A DNA stretch of 64,000 nucleotides from Isoetes taiwanensis (taxonomy: Eukaryota; Streptophyta; Lycopodiopsida; Isoetales; Isoetaceae): the NCBI GenBank assembly GCA_021234155.1, contig JAJEKV010000033.1, positions 2,335,454 through 2,399,453 of the forward strand, in the 5' to 3' direction. Under the pieces are notes generated by a model. It worked only from the letters and a program-made list of their open reading frames with translations. It had not been told where the DNA came from and did not search any database. Shown here piece by piece: positions 32,978 to 44,873 of the stretch. The translations under genes and the position numbers were made by a program. Positions within the stretch are counted from its first letter, which is position 1. Every line of letters begins with the position of its first letter.

Positions 32978-33232
32978 CACTTCACCCCACTTCACCTCCC
33001 CATACGTAAACAAGAATGTTAGAAAAAAAAAAAAACAAAACAAAAAAATGCAAAACAAGATAATACCTTCTTCTTCCTCTCGATCTTGATTATGCGTTCT
33101 TGAATCTGGGTGAACCGGCTCGAAGAAGTAGGCCCCTTGTATTATTGGGAGGCGACATCCGCATCTTCGGCACTTGTTTAAGCACATACTCTCCGGTGCT
33201 TGGTTTCCGCTTGCATGCGAGGGCCATTGCAA
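32757..33232 (-). CDS. Small acidic protein with Cys cluster (transposon-borne, hypothetical)
   Basis: Begins MQWPSHASGNQAPESM, with a CRRCGCRL cysteine cluster near residue 21, followed by HPDSRTHNQDREEE. A probable intron (donor GTATTATC near 33066, T-rich tract, acceptor near 33010-33020) then leads to a long Glu-rich tract and a tail TKRREEAGIGGECVEEP ending before 32757. The acidic tract comes from a CTT-rich microsatellite (about 32826-32990), so length and reality of the protein are uncertain. No known family. Confidence 0.3.
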
Positions 33233-33719
33233 ATAAACGGGCGTGGAGGCGGGTGGAAACGGATTCTCACGCCGGCTTAAAGGCGGTAGCGTGAGGGCGT
33301 AAGAAGAGCTGAAATCCTATGATTAGGGGCCTAGTGCTTAAATCCTATGCTTAGGCGTCGATTATCTGAAAAACCTCACAGCGCCGAACAATTAATTCGT
33401 AACCGGGCTTAAATAATTAAGTGACCATTGGAATTGACACATGTCACATCGAGGAAATGCCTTTACAATATAATTTTGCCAAGAATGTTGGGATAGTGAT
33501 GGTATCAAAATAAATAATTGAATGTTATTCCAATGTCACAAATGTACATTCTTAAACAACAATTCAATCTTCATTTCAAAGTACGTGTCCATGCACACCA
33601 CCCTTGTGCATCCTCACTATTATTAATATATATACAAATGTGTGCTTACGTGCTTAGGTGCTGGAACAACAAATCACTTGAAAAGAATGCCATCAATTTG
33701 GTTAAGTGTCAAAGAATTA
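33233..33719. other. Transposon interior, non-coding
   Basis: Contains GTGCTTA-type motifs (33176, 33330, 33640-33660) and a GC-rich patch at 33180-33300. No gene recognised. Confidence 0.35.
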
Positions 33720-36443
33720 CATTGTTATTGGGAGACTGGCCATAATTTTTTCATGGGTCTCCTGTGAAATTCTGTACATGTCTGTGCCTTCTATTTTTTC
33801 CATATCAATTTTAGGATATCTTACCACATGGTCAGTACGGAGGCTTGGGTTGTTTAGTGAGCAACATATACTTGAAATTACCCATGAATTGATAATACAA
33901 TCCACTTAAGATAACCTCATGCACTCCAAATTTTTGCCCCATCCATCTTTGTATGAATCTTCAAGTGTGCATTTGGGTTCTGTGCACTTGAGGATGTAGA
34001 AGTCCACACCCTCTGAATTGTCTACCTCAGCATTCACTGCAAAATTGTCACCTACCTCTACCAAATTACTGATCCATTCATTGGCTTGTTCAAGAGTCTC
34101 CTTTTTCTTCTCAACTCCTGGTTTTAAGTCAGTTACCTCCCACTTTCCAAATCTACATGTATTGATGCAGGAGTCCCAATTATGATCCATGCAAAACGAA
34201 AGGAGAAACATGACGGGCATCTATGAGCAAGCTTTGTTTGGTCTAGTCCTGGCGGCAGTGTCCGATCTGATGAATCTTCTTTGTGCCTTTGAGTGTTTCA
34301 ATTTCATATTCTTCCATGTTTGCCACAACAAAGAGGGTTCAATTTCCCAAAAATATCTTTTGATCTCATCTGTTTCATCGACCGGTAGATCACGAAATAT
34401 GTACCACGAAAATTTTACAATATCTTTAGCATGCCTCGGTTGCACACCATTGGGTTTGAGTTGTTCCTTACTTAGCGACCTTTTGATAACAAAGACTGCA
34501 CCATCATGTTCACCTTTACCATGAGCGGTGGCAAAGTAGTTCCACACTATTTCCTTGTCATTGATTGTGAAGTACACGCCTAAGAAAAAAAAAAAGGTTT
34601 TCGACTTGAATTGTGATGAGCAGCCATCACTCCAAAACCAATGCTTCTCATACTCTATTTCCCTGTTCCTTAAGCCATGCAACATGCTTCTCAGTAGGCG
34701 GTGTTCCACAAATAATGAGTCATGCACTTTATCATCGAAATGTAAAAGTGAGTCTCTTTTATGATCTTCCTACCGTTGTTGAGTCTATTCCCGATCTGCT
34801 CCAACCTTACGTTCTTTTTCTCTTCTTTGGGCAGGTCTTCTTACGTGCACTTACGAGAACAGGAATATCGGCACTTTTGTCATGCCTATATGTTATGTGA
34901 ACAAGTATAGAAACTTGAATGCGTATGCGGTCATTGGTAGGGGGCTCATTCGGATCTTGATGCTTTGTAATTTTACGCAAAGTCAATAATGAGGATACAA
35001 TTGTATCTTAAAATGATGACACCTGCTTGTTTAAACTGTGCTAATGTGCTATGTAATTGTGTGGAACAAAATCTGATATTACCTTCTTCACTTCCTCTTG
35101 AAATTCTTTGGGACTTACGTCATACGTACTAATCTCAAGACAGGGTTTGTACCTCAAAGCCTTTCTTGGATCCCCAATTCTCTGTCTCGGTCCACGGGTT
35201 GCTTTTCAAATGTCTTCCAATTAACTAGTCTTGAACCCGTGCCATCCATTTCTGTGGACATTTTCTAATTCTATCCAACCCACATTTTTTACACGCCAAC
35301 ATCAAGCAGTTATGATCAAACCACTCCTCATCATCACCTTTGCTGCAGACCACTTGTCTCCATAAATCACTGGTACACTTGATTGTATGCTCCTTGGCTG
35401 CACATTCTGGGCGGGGCCACAAATCTCACGATGGCGATTTGCAATTGTCATGAACTCCACCCGATTTTCTCGGCTGTTCAATCCTTGCATGATGTATTCA
35501 AATTTCAAGTGGTAAATGCAACAGCATGTATGCCTCTCACGCATCCTCCTTACAAAACTAGGTTTCAACCTCTCAAAAGTCTGCAATGCAATTTTGATAT
35601 GAGGATTCTCCTCTCTAAACCTGAGGTAGAATTGCAACTGCAGGGAAATCGTGTGAATGCCAAATAAATGCTACATATAATGAACACTACAATATAGGAT
35701 GAATACTTACTTGGCTGACTTCAAGAAGGTGAATTGGATGTTCCATCTTTATTCCTGTCTCTGATACATACTTCCTCACGTCTTTCTTGTATGGAGAAAC
35801 TCTTGTATTTTCTGTCCAGAACTTGATAACAGCTTCTCTATTGTGATCTAACATGCTATCCATCCGCTTCCTCCTCCTGAACATTGACCAAGGTCCTTCC
35901 CCTTTGTTAGCTTGCACCCTTCTTTGAAAAGCATTTGAAATTGTTTTTCTGGGGATGCTGAGCAATCTGGCCACTTCTGCTTGATTCAATGGCTTGACAC
36001 CATTTGTACCTGCTGCTGCCATTATCAGGGTGGACTTCCTTGCACGAAGCATGTCATAATTCCTCTCAAACTTATGTTCTTGCATTGTTTCCTTCAAATT
36101 CTTCACCATTTGCTTTCGACCATAGTAACACCTTAGATTTCTTTATATAGAAGCAATTGGTAAATCCCTTGCCCTCCAAAGAAGACTGTCAAGGATCGGC
36201 CTTTGTCATTGTCATCAACATTTGTCTTGATTTGGTTGAATACTTCATAAATTTCTCCTGAATTTCTCTTATTCTAGCGGTCACTTTCGGTCTCAATTTC
36301 TTATTAGTCTTTGAAGGCGAATCTTTAGAAGGGGAATTCTTCTTCATTGCTACCTTCTTTGCATATAATCTACGCCTCGATCTCTCTTCCTTGCTTTGCA
36401 TCAATGGCTCAGAAATTGAACGGGGAGAGGAATTGGGTTTCAT
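33720..36443 (-). pseudogene. Transposase-like gene of the DNA transposon
   Basis: Multi-exon gene on the minus strand. Recognisable pieces: a basic N-terminus (36443-36189, KIEE-free but rich in Lys/Arg); a segment with a helix-turn-helix-like QAEVARLLSIPRKTISNAF (36109-35711, donor GTAAGT); FREENPHIKIALQTFERLKP and CCCIYHLKFE (exon starting 35637 after CAG); a cysteine-bearing piece CLMLACKKCGLDRI (to 35225, frameshifted); about 35185-35090; and the core HWFWSDGCSSQFKSK...VWNYFATAHGKGEHDG (34727-34221). A C-terminal part runs to about 33720. The SDG..xxQFK and ATxHGKGxxDG pattern recurs in transposase-like proteins of many eukaryotes. Catalytic acidic residues are probable but not proven. 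At least one frameshift is present. Confidence 0.55.
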
Positions 36444-36747
36444 CTATCCCGGTTTACGTGTATTGCTTTGAATTGTTGAGGGCAAATTGTTGAATTTCGG
36501 TTCGGGGCAATTCTTGGAAACAATTAGTCCCTCCATTTTGCTTGAATTCAAGATGGGTTAGCCCGCCATCCGTGAATATGGCGGGCTCTGTGCATTCATG
36601 TTTCCGGCACCAAACATGTTCATGATTCTCTCAGCCTGTCATTTGACGGGCGCGCACCCTACATGTCAATACTTCAATCACGCACGTCGTGTTTAAAACA
36701 CACCGATTTTAAGCACTTGTAAGCGGCGTCCGGACGGTGATTTCTGC

Positions 36748-36770
36748 TACCCAGTACCGATTTTGCACCC
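36748..36770 (-). repeat. Right terminal inverted repeat
   Basis: Ends ...CGATTTTGCACCC at 36770, complementary to the left end at 28915. It is followed by AGAA (36771-36774), which also precedes the left end. Confidence 0.6.
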
Positions 36771-36774
36771 AGAA

Positions 36775-36968
36775 AATAAGATAAGCCCTCTGAAAGGGCT
36801 ACAATGTACCAGCATGATGTGCTTGTAGCACCCCATGGGAAGCTCGCCCATGCTACATCAGTCCAGGGGTCTCATGGCACTAGGGACAATAATTCTATTC
36901 TATTCTATTCTATTCTATTCTATTCTATTCTATTCTATTCTATTCTATTCTATTCTATTCTATTCTAT
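36775..36968 (+). mobile_element. LINE 3' end with long (ATTCT)n tail
   Basis: Contains an AGCCCT/AGGGCT hairpin (about 36784-36801) and a longer imperfect inverted repeat (CCATGGG...CCCATG, 36833-36853). GGGACAATA then runs directly into about 15 ATTCT units (36892-36968). The layout matches the 3' end of the LINE at 1722-1914. It is probably the continuation of the LINE fragment at 28213-28740, split by the DNA transposon. Confidence 0.5.
36892..36968 (+). repeat. (ATTCT)n pentanucleotide array
   Basis: About 15 uninterrupted ATTCT units. A short version lies at 38746-38765 inside the copia element and at 1722-1749 after a LINE. Confidence 0.9.
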
Positions 36969-37084
36969 GTGCTTCACATGCATATGAACTATCAGAGGAA
37001 TATCACCTGCAACTTAAGTTCAAGCAAACCTTCTGCTTAATAAATGTCTGTGACAACTTGCTTGTAATTTCGAAAACTTCTTGC

Positions 37085-40000
37085 AGGCTTTACAACTGAA
37101 CTATAGCTCGTGTGCATAACTTGTTCAAGATCATTTGTTAAGCTGTAACACCAAGCACTTGTTTGAATTTGCTGAACTTGATTTGTGATAATACCTTTGT
37201 AAAAATGTCAGCAGCCTGTTCCCGTGTGCTTATATATTCAACTGTAATATATTTTGAGCATCCATTTCTCTTATGAAGTGCATATAAGTTCAATATGTTT
37301 GGTTCTTTGATGAAGAACTGGATTTCTAGTAATGGCTATACAGCTCTGGCTGTCATACAGTAGTACAGTTGGACCACTTTGCATGATACCAAGCTCATTT
37401 AATAGTCTTCATGCCCATATAATTTCCTTGGCTGCAAGAGTGGTTGCAACATACTCTGCTCAGCTGTAGACATGGCAATATTTGATTGCTTCTTGGATTT
37501 CCATGCAACTAATCCTCCTCCAAGTAATGGTGAAAATCCAGAGGGTGATTTTCTATAATTCTCAGATGCCCAGTCTGCATTGCAATATTCTATGAGTGTC
37601 ATGTTATCATTAGAGTAGCAAATACCTTGTTCTTGAGTTCCTTTGAAAAATCTTAGTACTCTTTTCACTGTCATCCAATGCATCTTCCCTGAATTGTTTG
37701 AATATCTACTAAGCAAGCTTACAGAAACTGCAATATCAGGGCATGTGCAGTTGAACACATAGAGCAAGCACCTTATCAATTCTCTATACAATGTACCTTC
37801 CATGTCTTCAAATTCTGCTATTGTTCTAGGGCACATCTCCTCTGAAATCTTATAGCCAGGAACTAGTGGGATATCCACTGATTTACAAGATTCCATGCCA
37901 AACCTTTTCAGCATACCTTGGATGTTTGATGTCTGTGTAAGAGTTAGCTCCATATTTATTCGATCTCTATGCACCTCAATCCCTATAAAATTTCGAAGTT
38001 CTCTGCATTTTAAACTTGTCTTTGAGCACTATTTTGCATTTAATCAAGCATGTCATGGTATTAGCAATCATCATACAATCATCTATGTACAATGCAATAA
38101 TGCTAAATTCATCTCCATGTTTTAAAACATAAATGTTCCCATCAGTTTGTAACTTTGAAAAGCCTTTCTCTCTAAGGTATTCGTCCATGCAAACATACCA
38201 TTGTCTAGGGGCTTGCTTCAGTCCATATATTGCTCTGTTTCGCTTCTATACCATGTCATTTTCAGTTTCAAACCCTTGTGGCAGTTTCATAAAAATCTCT
38301 TCATCTAATTTGGCATTCAAAAAGGCGGTACTTACATCCATATGATGTATTTCAAAATTTTTAGCATTAGCAAAAACAAGTAGCATTCATATGTTGGTCA
38401 ATTTGACTATTGGTGAGAAGATCTCATCATAATCCAATCCCTTCTTTTGTAAGAAACCCTTGGCCACCAATCTAGCTTTATACTTCTGTCCTGTACCATC
38501 TGAATCAGACTTAAGTTTAAAAATCCATTAGTTGTCCACATTATTCTTTCCTTGAGGTTTCTGAACCAGCTCATAAGTGTGTGTTCTTTCAAATGCATTT
38601 ATCTCTTCTTCCATAGCTCTTTTCCATTCTTTTGATTCTGCTACATGCATGTCTTCCTCATAGCTAGTGGGCACATTAGGTTCTAGTTATGGCCATGATA
38701 TTATCAATTTCATTTTCACTCCTAAGTCTTTTGCTTTTTCCTTCGATTCTATTCTATTCTATTCTTCTTCTCCTCTTCCAAGGAGTTCAGTTTCAATGTG
38801 TAAATCTGCCTTAAGTTTTTTCAGCTTCCGTTTCCCTTCTCCTCTTCTCTATAGGCTTATCATTGGGGACTGTAATTTCCATATGATTAGCTGGTTTCCT
38901 TGTTGGATTATTTTTAGGGATCTCTTCTTCATCAGGACTATCATAATCTAGGTCAGCCATTTCCTTTTCATTGTTGATTTCATTTGACTTGGTAATTATT
39001 TTCTCTGATGCTTTCTCTCTATTACTATATATTGCCCCTTCATCAAAGGTTACACCCCTGCTCAGAATTAGTTTCTCTTTCATAGGCTCATATAATAAAT
39101 ATCCCTTTGCTTGCTCGTCATACCCAACTAGATCACCCAAACATGCCCTATCATCTAGTTTTCTTCTAGTTTCCTCTGGCACATGAGTATATCCAGCACA
39201 TCCATAAACTTTGAACAATTCAAATGAAGGGTAAGTGTCATACCACAAATGATCAGGCATATCTCCATTTAGACTTCTTGATGGCAATTTATTTTGGATT
39301 TTTACTGCAGTCCTGACCGCCTCCTCCCACAAGAAATTTGGCAATCCAGCATATTTTAACATGGCCCTTACTACATTTAGGATAGATCTATTCTTTCTTT
39401 CAGCAACACCATTTTGCTGAGGGGTATGCGAGCAAGTGATTGTCTTCTTATTCCATTGGTTAGGCAATATCTGTTGAATCTGCAAGAAATGAATTCACCA
39501 CTCCTGTCAGTTCCTAAACACTTGATTTTCTTACCTGTTTGGCTCTCTGCTTCAACTTGAAAGATCTTGAACACTTCAAAGGCTTGGTCTTTAGTTCTTA
39601 GTATGTGCGCCTTTGTTTTTCTCATGTAATCATCTATAAAAGTTATAAAGTACCTTTTGCCATGAATGCTTCTCACATTTAAAGGACCACATAGGTCACT
39701 GTGCACAATCCCCCCAAGACTTCTTTTGCTCTTTTTGTATGTTTTGGAAATGGCAATCTGCTATGCTTCCCCAACAAGAAGCCCTTGCATTTAAAATGAT
39801 CAACATTAGTTTCTGCTCCAATTTGATCATATAGTTAATGTTATTTGCATGTGTATGTCCAAGCCTTTCATGCCATAATTTTATATTTGGTAACTGTCAC
39901 TGCATTCACTTTTGAATCCAAAACGTTTGCCAACACATTGCCCAAGGACTTTATTTCATTATTCATCAACACTTTACAATTGAGTTTATCAAAACGAACT

Positions 40001-41355
40001 TTATATCCAAGATCGACTAGCTGAGTCACAGAAATAAGGTTCTTGACTATATTTGGAACACATAAAATATTTTCAAGTACTATTCGATTTCCCTCTAGAT
40101 CATACAATTCAAGAAATTCAGATTCTTCAACCTTCTCTAGCTTCCGTCACGCATTTGAATAAAGCTGGAGCTCCTCCTAGTTTTCTCCTTAAGTCTAGAA
40201 CTAGACTTTATTACGCTTCTTTCAGCTCCACTATCTATGATAAATAAACCATCATCATCTTTAGTTTGTTTTTCTGAAACTGAAAAAGCTTGGGAGATTT
40301 TTACCTCTGTATTTTCGTTCAACTCCTCTTCTAGCTCTTCTTCAGCCTCTCTTGCCATATTGACAGCAGTGGTCTTTCCTTTACTTTTATTTGTGTAATT
40401 GCCCTTGCCCCTATAGCTGCCTCCTCTTGTATTATAGCCCTTGCCCCTGACTATACCAGCACCTTTATCTCTGCTTTTCCTTTGATCTTTGGGAGTAGAG
40501 CAATTACTAGCAATATGTCCAAAGCCCTCACAATTATAACATCTATTTTCTCTTGCTCGTTTGGGACAATTTGTTTTAATATGACCATATTGATTGCATA
40601 AAAAACAAGATCCTATTTTACCTTTGTCTCCTCGTCCTCCTGCATATAGAATTTCAGTTGTTCATCTTCTTCAATTACCCCTTTCTGTTCAAGCTCGTTT
40701 CTTATCATAACCTCTGCTTGCTTCTTGTCCTTGGCTACATTCCTTACAAGTGTAGATAATTGGTCAAATCTAGAAAATGCTCGTGATAGAGACAGTACCT
40801 GATATTCAGTGGTTATTGGAACTCCCGCAGCATCCAAATCTGCTATGAGATTGTCAAATTTCTGGAAAACTTAACAAGGTTGTCACTTTCATTATACTTG
40901 ACCTTCCTAAGCCCCTTTTCCCATACATCTAGTTGAGAAGAAGTTTTCTTCTCATGATTTGCTAGCATAAACTCCCACATTTGTTTTGGGATCATACCCC
41001 TTAACTGCAACAGAATGCTTGAACTCACCTTGTTGCTTATCACACTTCTAACCTCCAGCAAGCGTGATCTTGTAGACACTTCCATACTTGAACTACTAGT
41101 TCATTCAGAGATACTAGAAGCTTCTTTACCAACTACTTCTCCAGTTGAACTGCCTCCACTAGTTGCACCAGCATAGGTCTTACCTTTACTGGAGCTTACC
41201 TCCTGAGTTACAGTTTGTTCTTCTCCTGTAACTAAATCCCATAATCTTTCAATCTCTAGCACTTCTTGAACCTTCAATTTCCATACTTGCAAACCTGCAC
41301 CACCTTTAAAACCATCAATAGCACTGAGTAGAGATGCTCCAAGCCTACTACCCAT
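37085..41355 (-). pseudogene. Ty1/copia retrotransposon gag-pol remnant
   Basis: Read on the minus strand. Gag begins MGSRLGASLLSAIDGF at 41355 and holds KQMWEFMLANHEKK near 40955. A CCHC knuckle (CYNCEGFGHIASNC) is near 40520-40560. Protease has LFIIDSGAERS (about 40220-40250). Pre-integrase has ILCVPNIVKNLISVTQL near 40040. Integrase has LGTDRSGEF near 39520 and PQQNGVAERKNR near 39390-39430. RT has KYKARLVAKGF, YGLKQAPRQW and ALYIDD (near 38090). RNase H (CNADWASENY, ending in KLYGHEDY) reaches 37399, with tail remnants ADIFTKVLSQIKFSKFKQ to about 37150. Multiple stops and frame changes show it is dead. No polypurine tract or 3' LTR is seen, so the 3' end is truncated near 37000. Confidence 0.85.
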
Positions 41356-41364
41356 TTCAAATAA

Positions 41365-41382
41365 CCTGGCTCTGATATCAAA
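41365..41382 (-). other. Copia primer-binding site
   Basis: Minus strand reads TTTGATATCAGAGCCAGG, close to the TGGTATCAGAGC complement of initiator tRNA-Met used by plant copia elements. It lies 10 bases before the gag ATG and right after a CA dinucleotide. Confidence 0.7.
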
Positions 41383-42160
41383 TGATGAATATTCTAGACA
41401 ATTCTCTAGTTGAATGCAACCACTCAAACAGAATAACTTAGAATTAATACTATTGCACTAGTAGATTGATCTAGAATACTAGAACAATAATAGACTCAAT
41501 GGCTAACTTCTCTCTTAATGCATACGAAACTGTAGCAAATAACATCCTATTTTGTGTTAACCATTTGCAGAATCGATTCAAAACTTCTGATCGATTCTCA
41601 CAGCTGTGTATAAATTATAGATGGTGACTCTGTCAGTTTTGCAACCCACCTGAATGAATCCGGCGGTTAAGCAATAGCCGAGATTCAAATCAAGTCTTGG
41701 CTCGAAATCATTCTGCCACAAAGGCAACCCTAAAAGGCGACACATTTATTCTAGTAGTGTTTCTTATGTTGAACATCATTGTAGTTTTTCGGCACCATTG
41801 AAACCTTGAAGCAATATTAGTACCATTAGACCCCATAATGATCTGATCATTTTCAACACTTCTTACTAATCTCAATGATCAGCCTGGGATCTCTCCAACC
41901 CTAAATCGCCACTGCAGATACTCGGAGAAATGAATATCGGGGGACAGTAGGTTAAACCTAACCATCTAATCAGGCGGCAATGCGCTGGTTTGAAAACGAT
42001 CTGCAAGGATCTGCTCCAAGGTTTTGTTTTTTTACTAAAACGACCAGACCAATCCTAGGAAGACAACTAGATTTTGTTGCCAATTCCAGGCGGATTTTCT
42101 CTAAGCCAAACTAGACTTTTTAAATGACACGTCACAATTTTCACGAGACATACATACCGA
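41383..42160 (-). repeat. Putative 5' LTR of copia element
   Basis: On the minus strand the LTR would end ...TTCATCA at 41383, directly before the primer-binding site. A TATAATTTATAC-like box lies near 41610. The outer boundary is a guess because the 3' LTR is lost. Confidence 0.35.
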
Positions 42161-42923
42161 TGGTTGGAGAGGACATCAGGAAACCAACATAGGAATAGCC
42201 ATGCCAAAGCACCTAGGCTTTAGATAAATAGTACTTTTTCCACACATGGCAGCATCTCACTAAATGTCCAAGACAAACTTAAAAACGCAAGAACTTTTAA
42301 TTTCATGTTTTTAGCTAGCAGTGTTACATGCCTGTTTCAGTCTCTCTTACCTAGCTTCGATCTCACTCTTACTGTAGCTTTCATCTCTTTAGTTACTGTG
42401 AGGTCAAATTTTAGTGACTAGTGCACTAGTGAATTATAAATTTGAGAACGTGGAGATGGACCAGAGCACTAATGTGCGCATAAGAGCAGAAACTTGCCTT
42501 AAAAAGGACACATCAATGTTTTGGGCGCACTTGTGTCCTAAAAAAAATCAATGTTCTTGAGCTGTTTAAGGCACTACTTTTATATAAGATCTGTCTATGT
42601 TCTTGTTCTAATTGCTCTGATTGTTTGAGAACTTGTCTGAAGATTACGATTAAATTTTTGGTAATACATCATTAGTTTTCAAAACCTGGAAACACAAACA
42701 GATTTCAAAAGCAAACAGTTGGCTCCATTAGTTCTTAAAACACACAGATTTCTCAAGCAGAACAGCTCAATTTTTGATTGCTCAAAAAGTTGTGTATTCA
42801 ACACGCACATACAAGACAGTTTAGATGCTAAAAACAAATGTACATGACGTTCTGTTATTTCATCTCATATACAAACATGTAAAAACTCCAAAGAACCTGT
42901 AGCAAAATACTTCAAATGAAGAT
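42161..42923. other. Spacer and HSP70 3' UTR
   Basis: No gene visible. The right part must contain the 3' UTR of the minus-strand HSP70. Confidence 0.4.
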
Positions 42924-44873
42924 TTAATCAACCTCTTCAATCTTGGGCCCTGGACCTGCAGCAGCAGAAGCACCATATCCACCTTCACCAGCTTGAGGCA
43001 TCTCTCCATCAGCCCCTCCTTGGTACATCTTTGCTATAATTGGATTGCAAATACCCTCAACCTCCTTCATTTTATCTTCAAACTCATCAACTTCTGCAAG
43101 CTGGTTCTGATCCAACCACTGTATAGCTTTCTCCACTGCATCTTCAATCTTTTTCTTGTCCGCCGCATTCAACTTTCCAGCAATTTTCTCGTCCCTCACT
43201 GTATTTCTCATGTTATAAACATAATTCTCTAAAGAATTCTTAGCCTCCACTTTCCTCTTTGCTTCCTCATCTTCTGACTTGTATTTCTCTGCATCCTGAA
43301 CCATCTTCTCAATTTCATCCTTACTCAACCTGCCCTTATCATTGGTAATTGTAATCTTACTCTTCTTCCCTGATGTTTTATCTTCAGCAGAAACATTTAA
43401 AATACCATTTGCATCTATATCAAAACAGACATTAATCTGTGGCACACCTCTAGGAGCGGGGGGGATGCCAGACAACTCAAATTTCCCAAGCAAGTTATTG
43501 TCTTTTGTTCTGGCCCTTTCACCTTCAAAAACCTGAATCAAAACTCCTGGCTGATTATCTGAATAAGTAGAAAAGATCTGCTCCTTCTTGGTAGGAATAG
43601 TCGTATTCCTGGGGATTAGTACAGTCATAACACCTCCAGCAGTTTCTAGACCAAGTGAAAGAGGTGTAACATCCAAGAGAAGCAAGTCCTGCACCTTTTC
43701 ATTTCCTTCACCACTCAAAATGGCAGCCTGCACTGCAGCGCCATAAGCTACTGCTTCATCAGGATTGATGCTCTTGCAAAGCTCCTTGCCATTGAAAAAA
43801 TCTTGCAACAGCTGCTGCACCTTAGGAATCCTTGTTGACCCTCCTACCAACACAACTTCATCTACAGAACCTTTGTCCATCTTGGCATCCTTTAGACATT
43901 TCTCTACAGGTTCCATACACTTCCTAAACATATCCATGCAAAGCTCTTCAAACCTAGCCCTAGTTATTGTGGAATAGAAATCAATACCTTCATAAAGGGA
44001 ATCAATCTCTATAGTTGTCTGGGCTGTAGAAGAAAGTGTCCTTTTTGCTCTCTCACAAGCAGTTCTTAGTCTTCTCAAAGCCCTAGCATTACCACTGATA
44101 TCTTTCTTATACTTCCTCTTAAATTCCTGAACAAAGTGATTCACCATTCTGTTATCAAAATCCTCACCACCAAGATGGGTATCTCCAGCAGTGGCTTTTA
44201 CTTCAAAAATACCCTGCTCAATGGTCAAGATAGACACATCAAATGTACCCCCACCAAGATCAAAGATGAGAATATTCTTTTCCCCAACACTAGAAGCCTT
44301 CTTATCCAATCCATAAGCAATAGCAGCAGCTGTTGGCTCGTTAATAATCCTCATCACATTCAGACCAGCAATTACACCAGCATCCTTGGTAGCCTGCCTC
44401 TGAGAATCATTAAAATAAGCAGGAACTGTGACAACAGCATTCTTGATACTGGTGCCCAAGAAAGCCTCTGCAATTTCCTTCATCTTAACAAGGACCATGG
44501 AGGAAATCTCTTCCGGGGCAAATTGCTTCTCCTCACCCTTGTAATTAACAATAATCATGGGCTTATCGCCGGGCCCAGGAATAACTTTGAAGGGCCAGAG
44601 CTTCATATCTGCCTGGACAGAAGAATCGCTAAAACGCCTACCTATGAGGCGCTTTGCATCAAACACAGTATTTGTGGGATTCATAGCAACCTGATTCTTT
44701 GCAGCATCTCCGATCAAACGTTCTGTATCAGTAAAAGCAACATAAGAAGGAGTTGTCCTGTTGCCCTGATCATTTGCTATAATTTCAACCCGATCATGCT
44801 GCCACACCCCAACACACGAATAGGTGGTGCCCAAATCAATTCCGATTGCTGGCCCTTCACTCTTGGCCGCCAT
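42924..44873 (-). CDS. HSP70: Cytosolic heat shock protein 70
   Basis: ATP-dependent chaperone that binds unfolded proteins with DnaJ partners. A complete 649-residue ORF without intron; many plant cytosolic HSP70 genes have an intron near codon 72, absent here. Signature 1 IDLGTTYS (12-19), signature 2 [14 protein letters not shown] (about 200), signature 3 [15 protein letters not shown] (about 340). A substrate-binding domain is followed by a helical lid, then a Gly/Ala-rich tail ending PKIEEVD, the cytosolic EEVD motif that docks co-chaperones. No signal or transit peptide. Start fixed by the conserved [15 protein letters not shown]. Perfect heat-shock elements and a TATA box upstream suggest the heat-inducible type. 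The copy appears intact and functional. Confidence 0.97.
   Translation of the reverse strand: MAAKSEGPAIGIDLGTTYSCVGVWQHDRVEIIANDQGNRTTPSYVAFTDTERLIGDAAKNQVAMNPTNTVFDAKRLIGRRFSDSSVQADMKLWPFKVIPGPGDKPMIIVNYKGEEKQFAPEEISSMVLVKMKEIAEAFLGTSIKNAVVTVPAYFNDSQRQATKDAGVIAGLNVMRIINEPTAAAIAYGLDKKASSVGEKNILIFDLGGGTFDVSILTIEQGIFEVKATAGDTHLGGEDFDNRMVNHFVQEFKRKYKKDISGNARALRRLRTACERAKRTLSSTAQTTIEIDSLYEGIDFYSTITRARFEELCMDMFRKCMEPVEKCLKDAKMDKGSVDEVVLVGGSTRIPKVQQLLQDFFNGKELCKSINPDEAVAYGAAVQAAILSGEGNEKVQDLLLLDVTPLSLGLETAGGVMTVLIPRNTTIPTKKEQIFSTYSDNQPGVLIQVFEGERARTKDNNLLGKFELSGIPPAPRGVPQINVCFDIDANGILNVSAEDKTSGKKSKITITNDKGRLSKDEIEKMVQDAEKYKSEDEEAKRKVEAKNSLENYVYNMRNTVRDEKIAGKLNAADKKKIEDAVEKAIQWLDQNQLAEVDEFEDKMKEVEGICNPIIAKMYQGGADGEMPQAGEGGYGASAAAGPGPKIEEVD

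Larger units (their letters stand above)
28915..36770 (-). mobile_element. 7.86-kb DNA transposon carrying several genes
   Basis: Ends are imperfect inverted repeats: GGGTGTAAAATCGCTAGTGG at the left (28915-28938) and, inverted, GGGTGCAAAATCGGTACTGG at the right (36748-36770), about 20 of 23 positions alike. AGAA flanks both ends (28911-28914, 36771-36774), a candidate 4-bp target duplication. Inside are a transposase-like gene on the minus strand (36443 to about 33720), an acidic-protein ORF (33232-32757), and on the plus strand a coiled-coil/RING-like ORF (29479-30351) and an FCP1-like phosphatase remnant (31009-31712). Frames are partly broken, so this copy is probably inactive. The superfamily is unresolved; a 4-bp duplication would be compatible with Sola-type elements. 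Confidence 0.6.

Noticed and set aside
32590-32985. Lys-rich ORF (KKKKRKKRKWKKKR)
   Set aside because: Comes from the CTT-rich microsatellite read in one frame.
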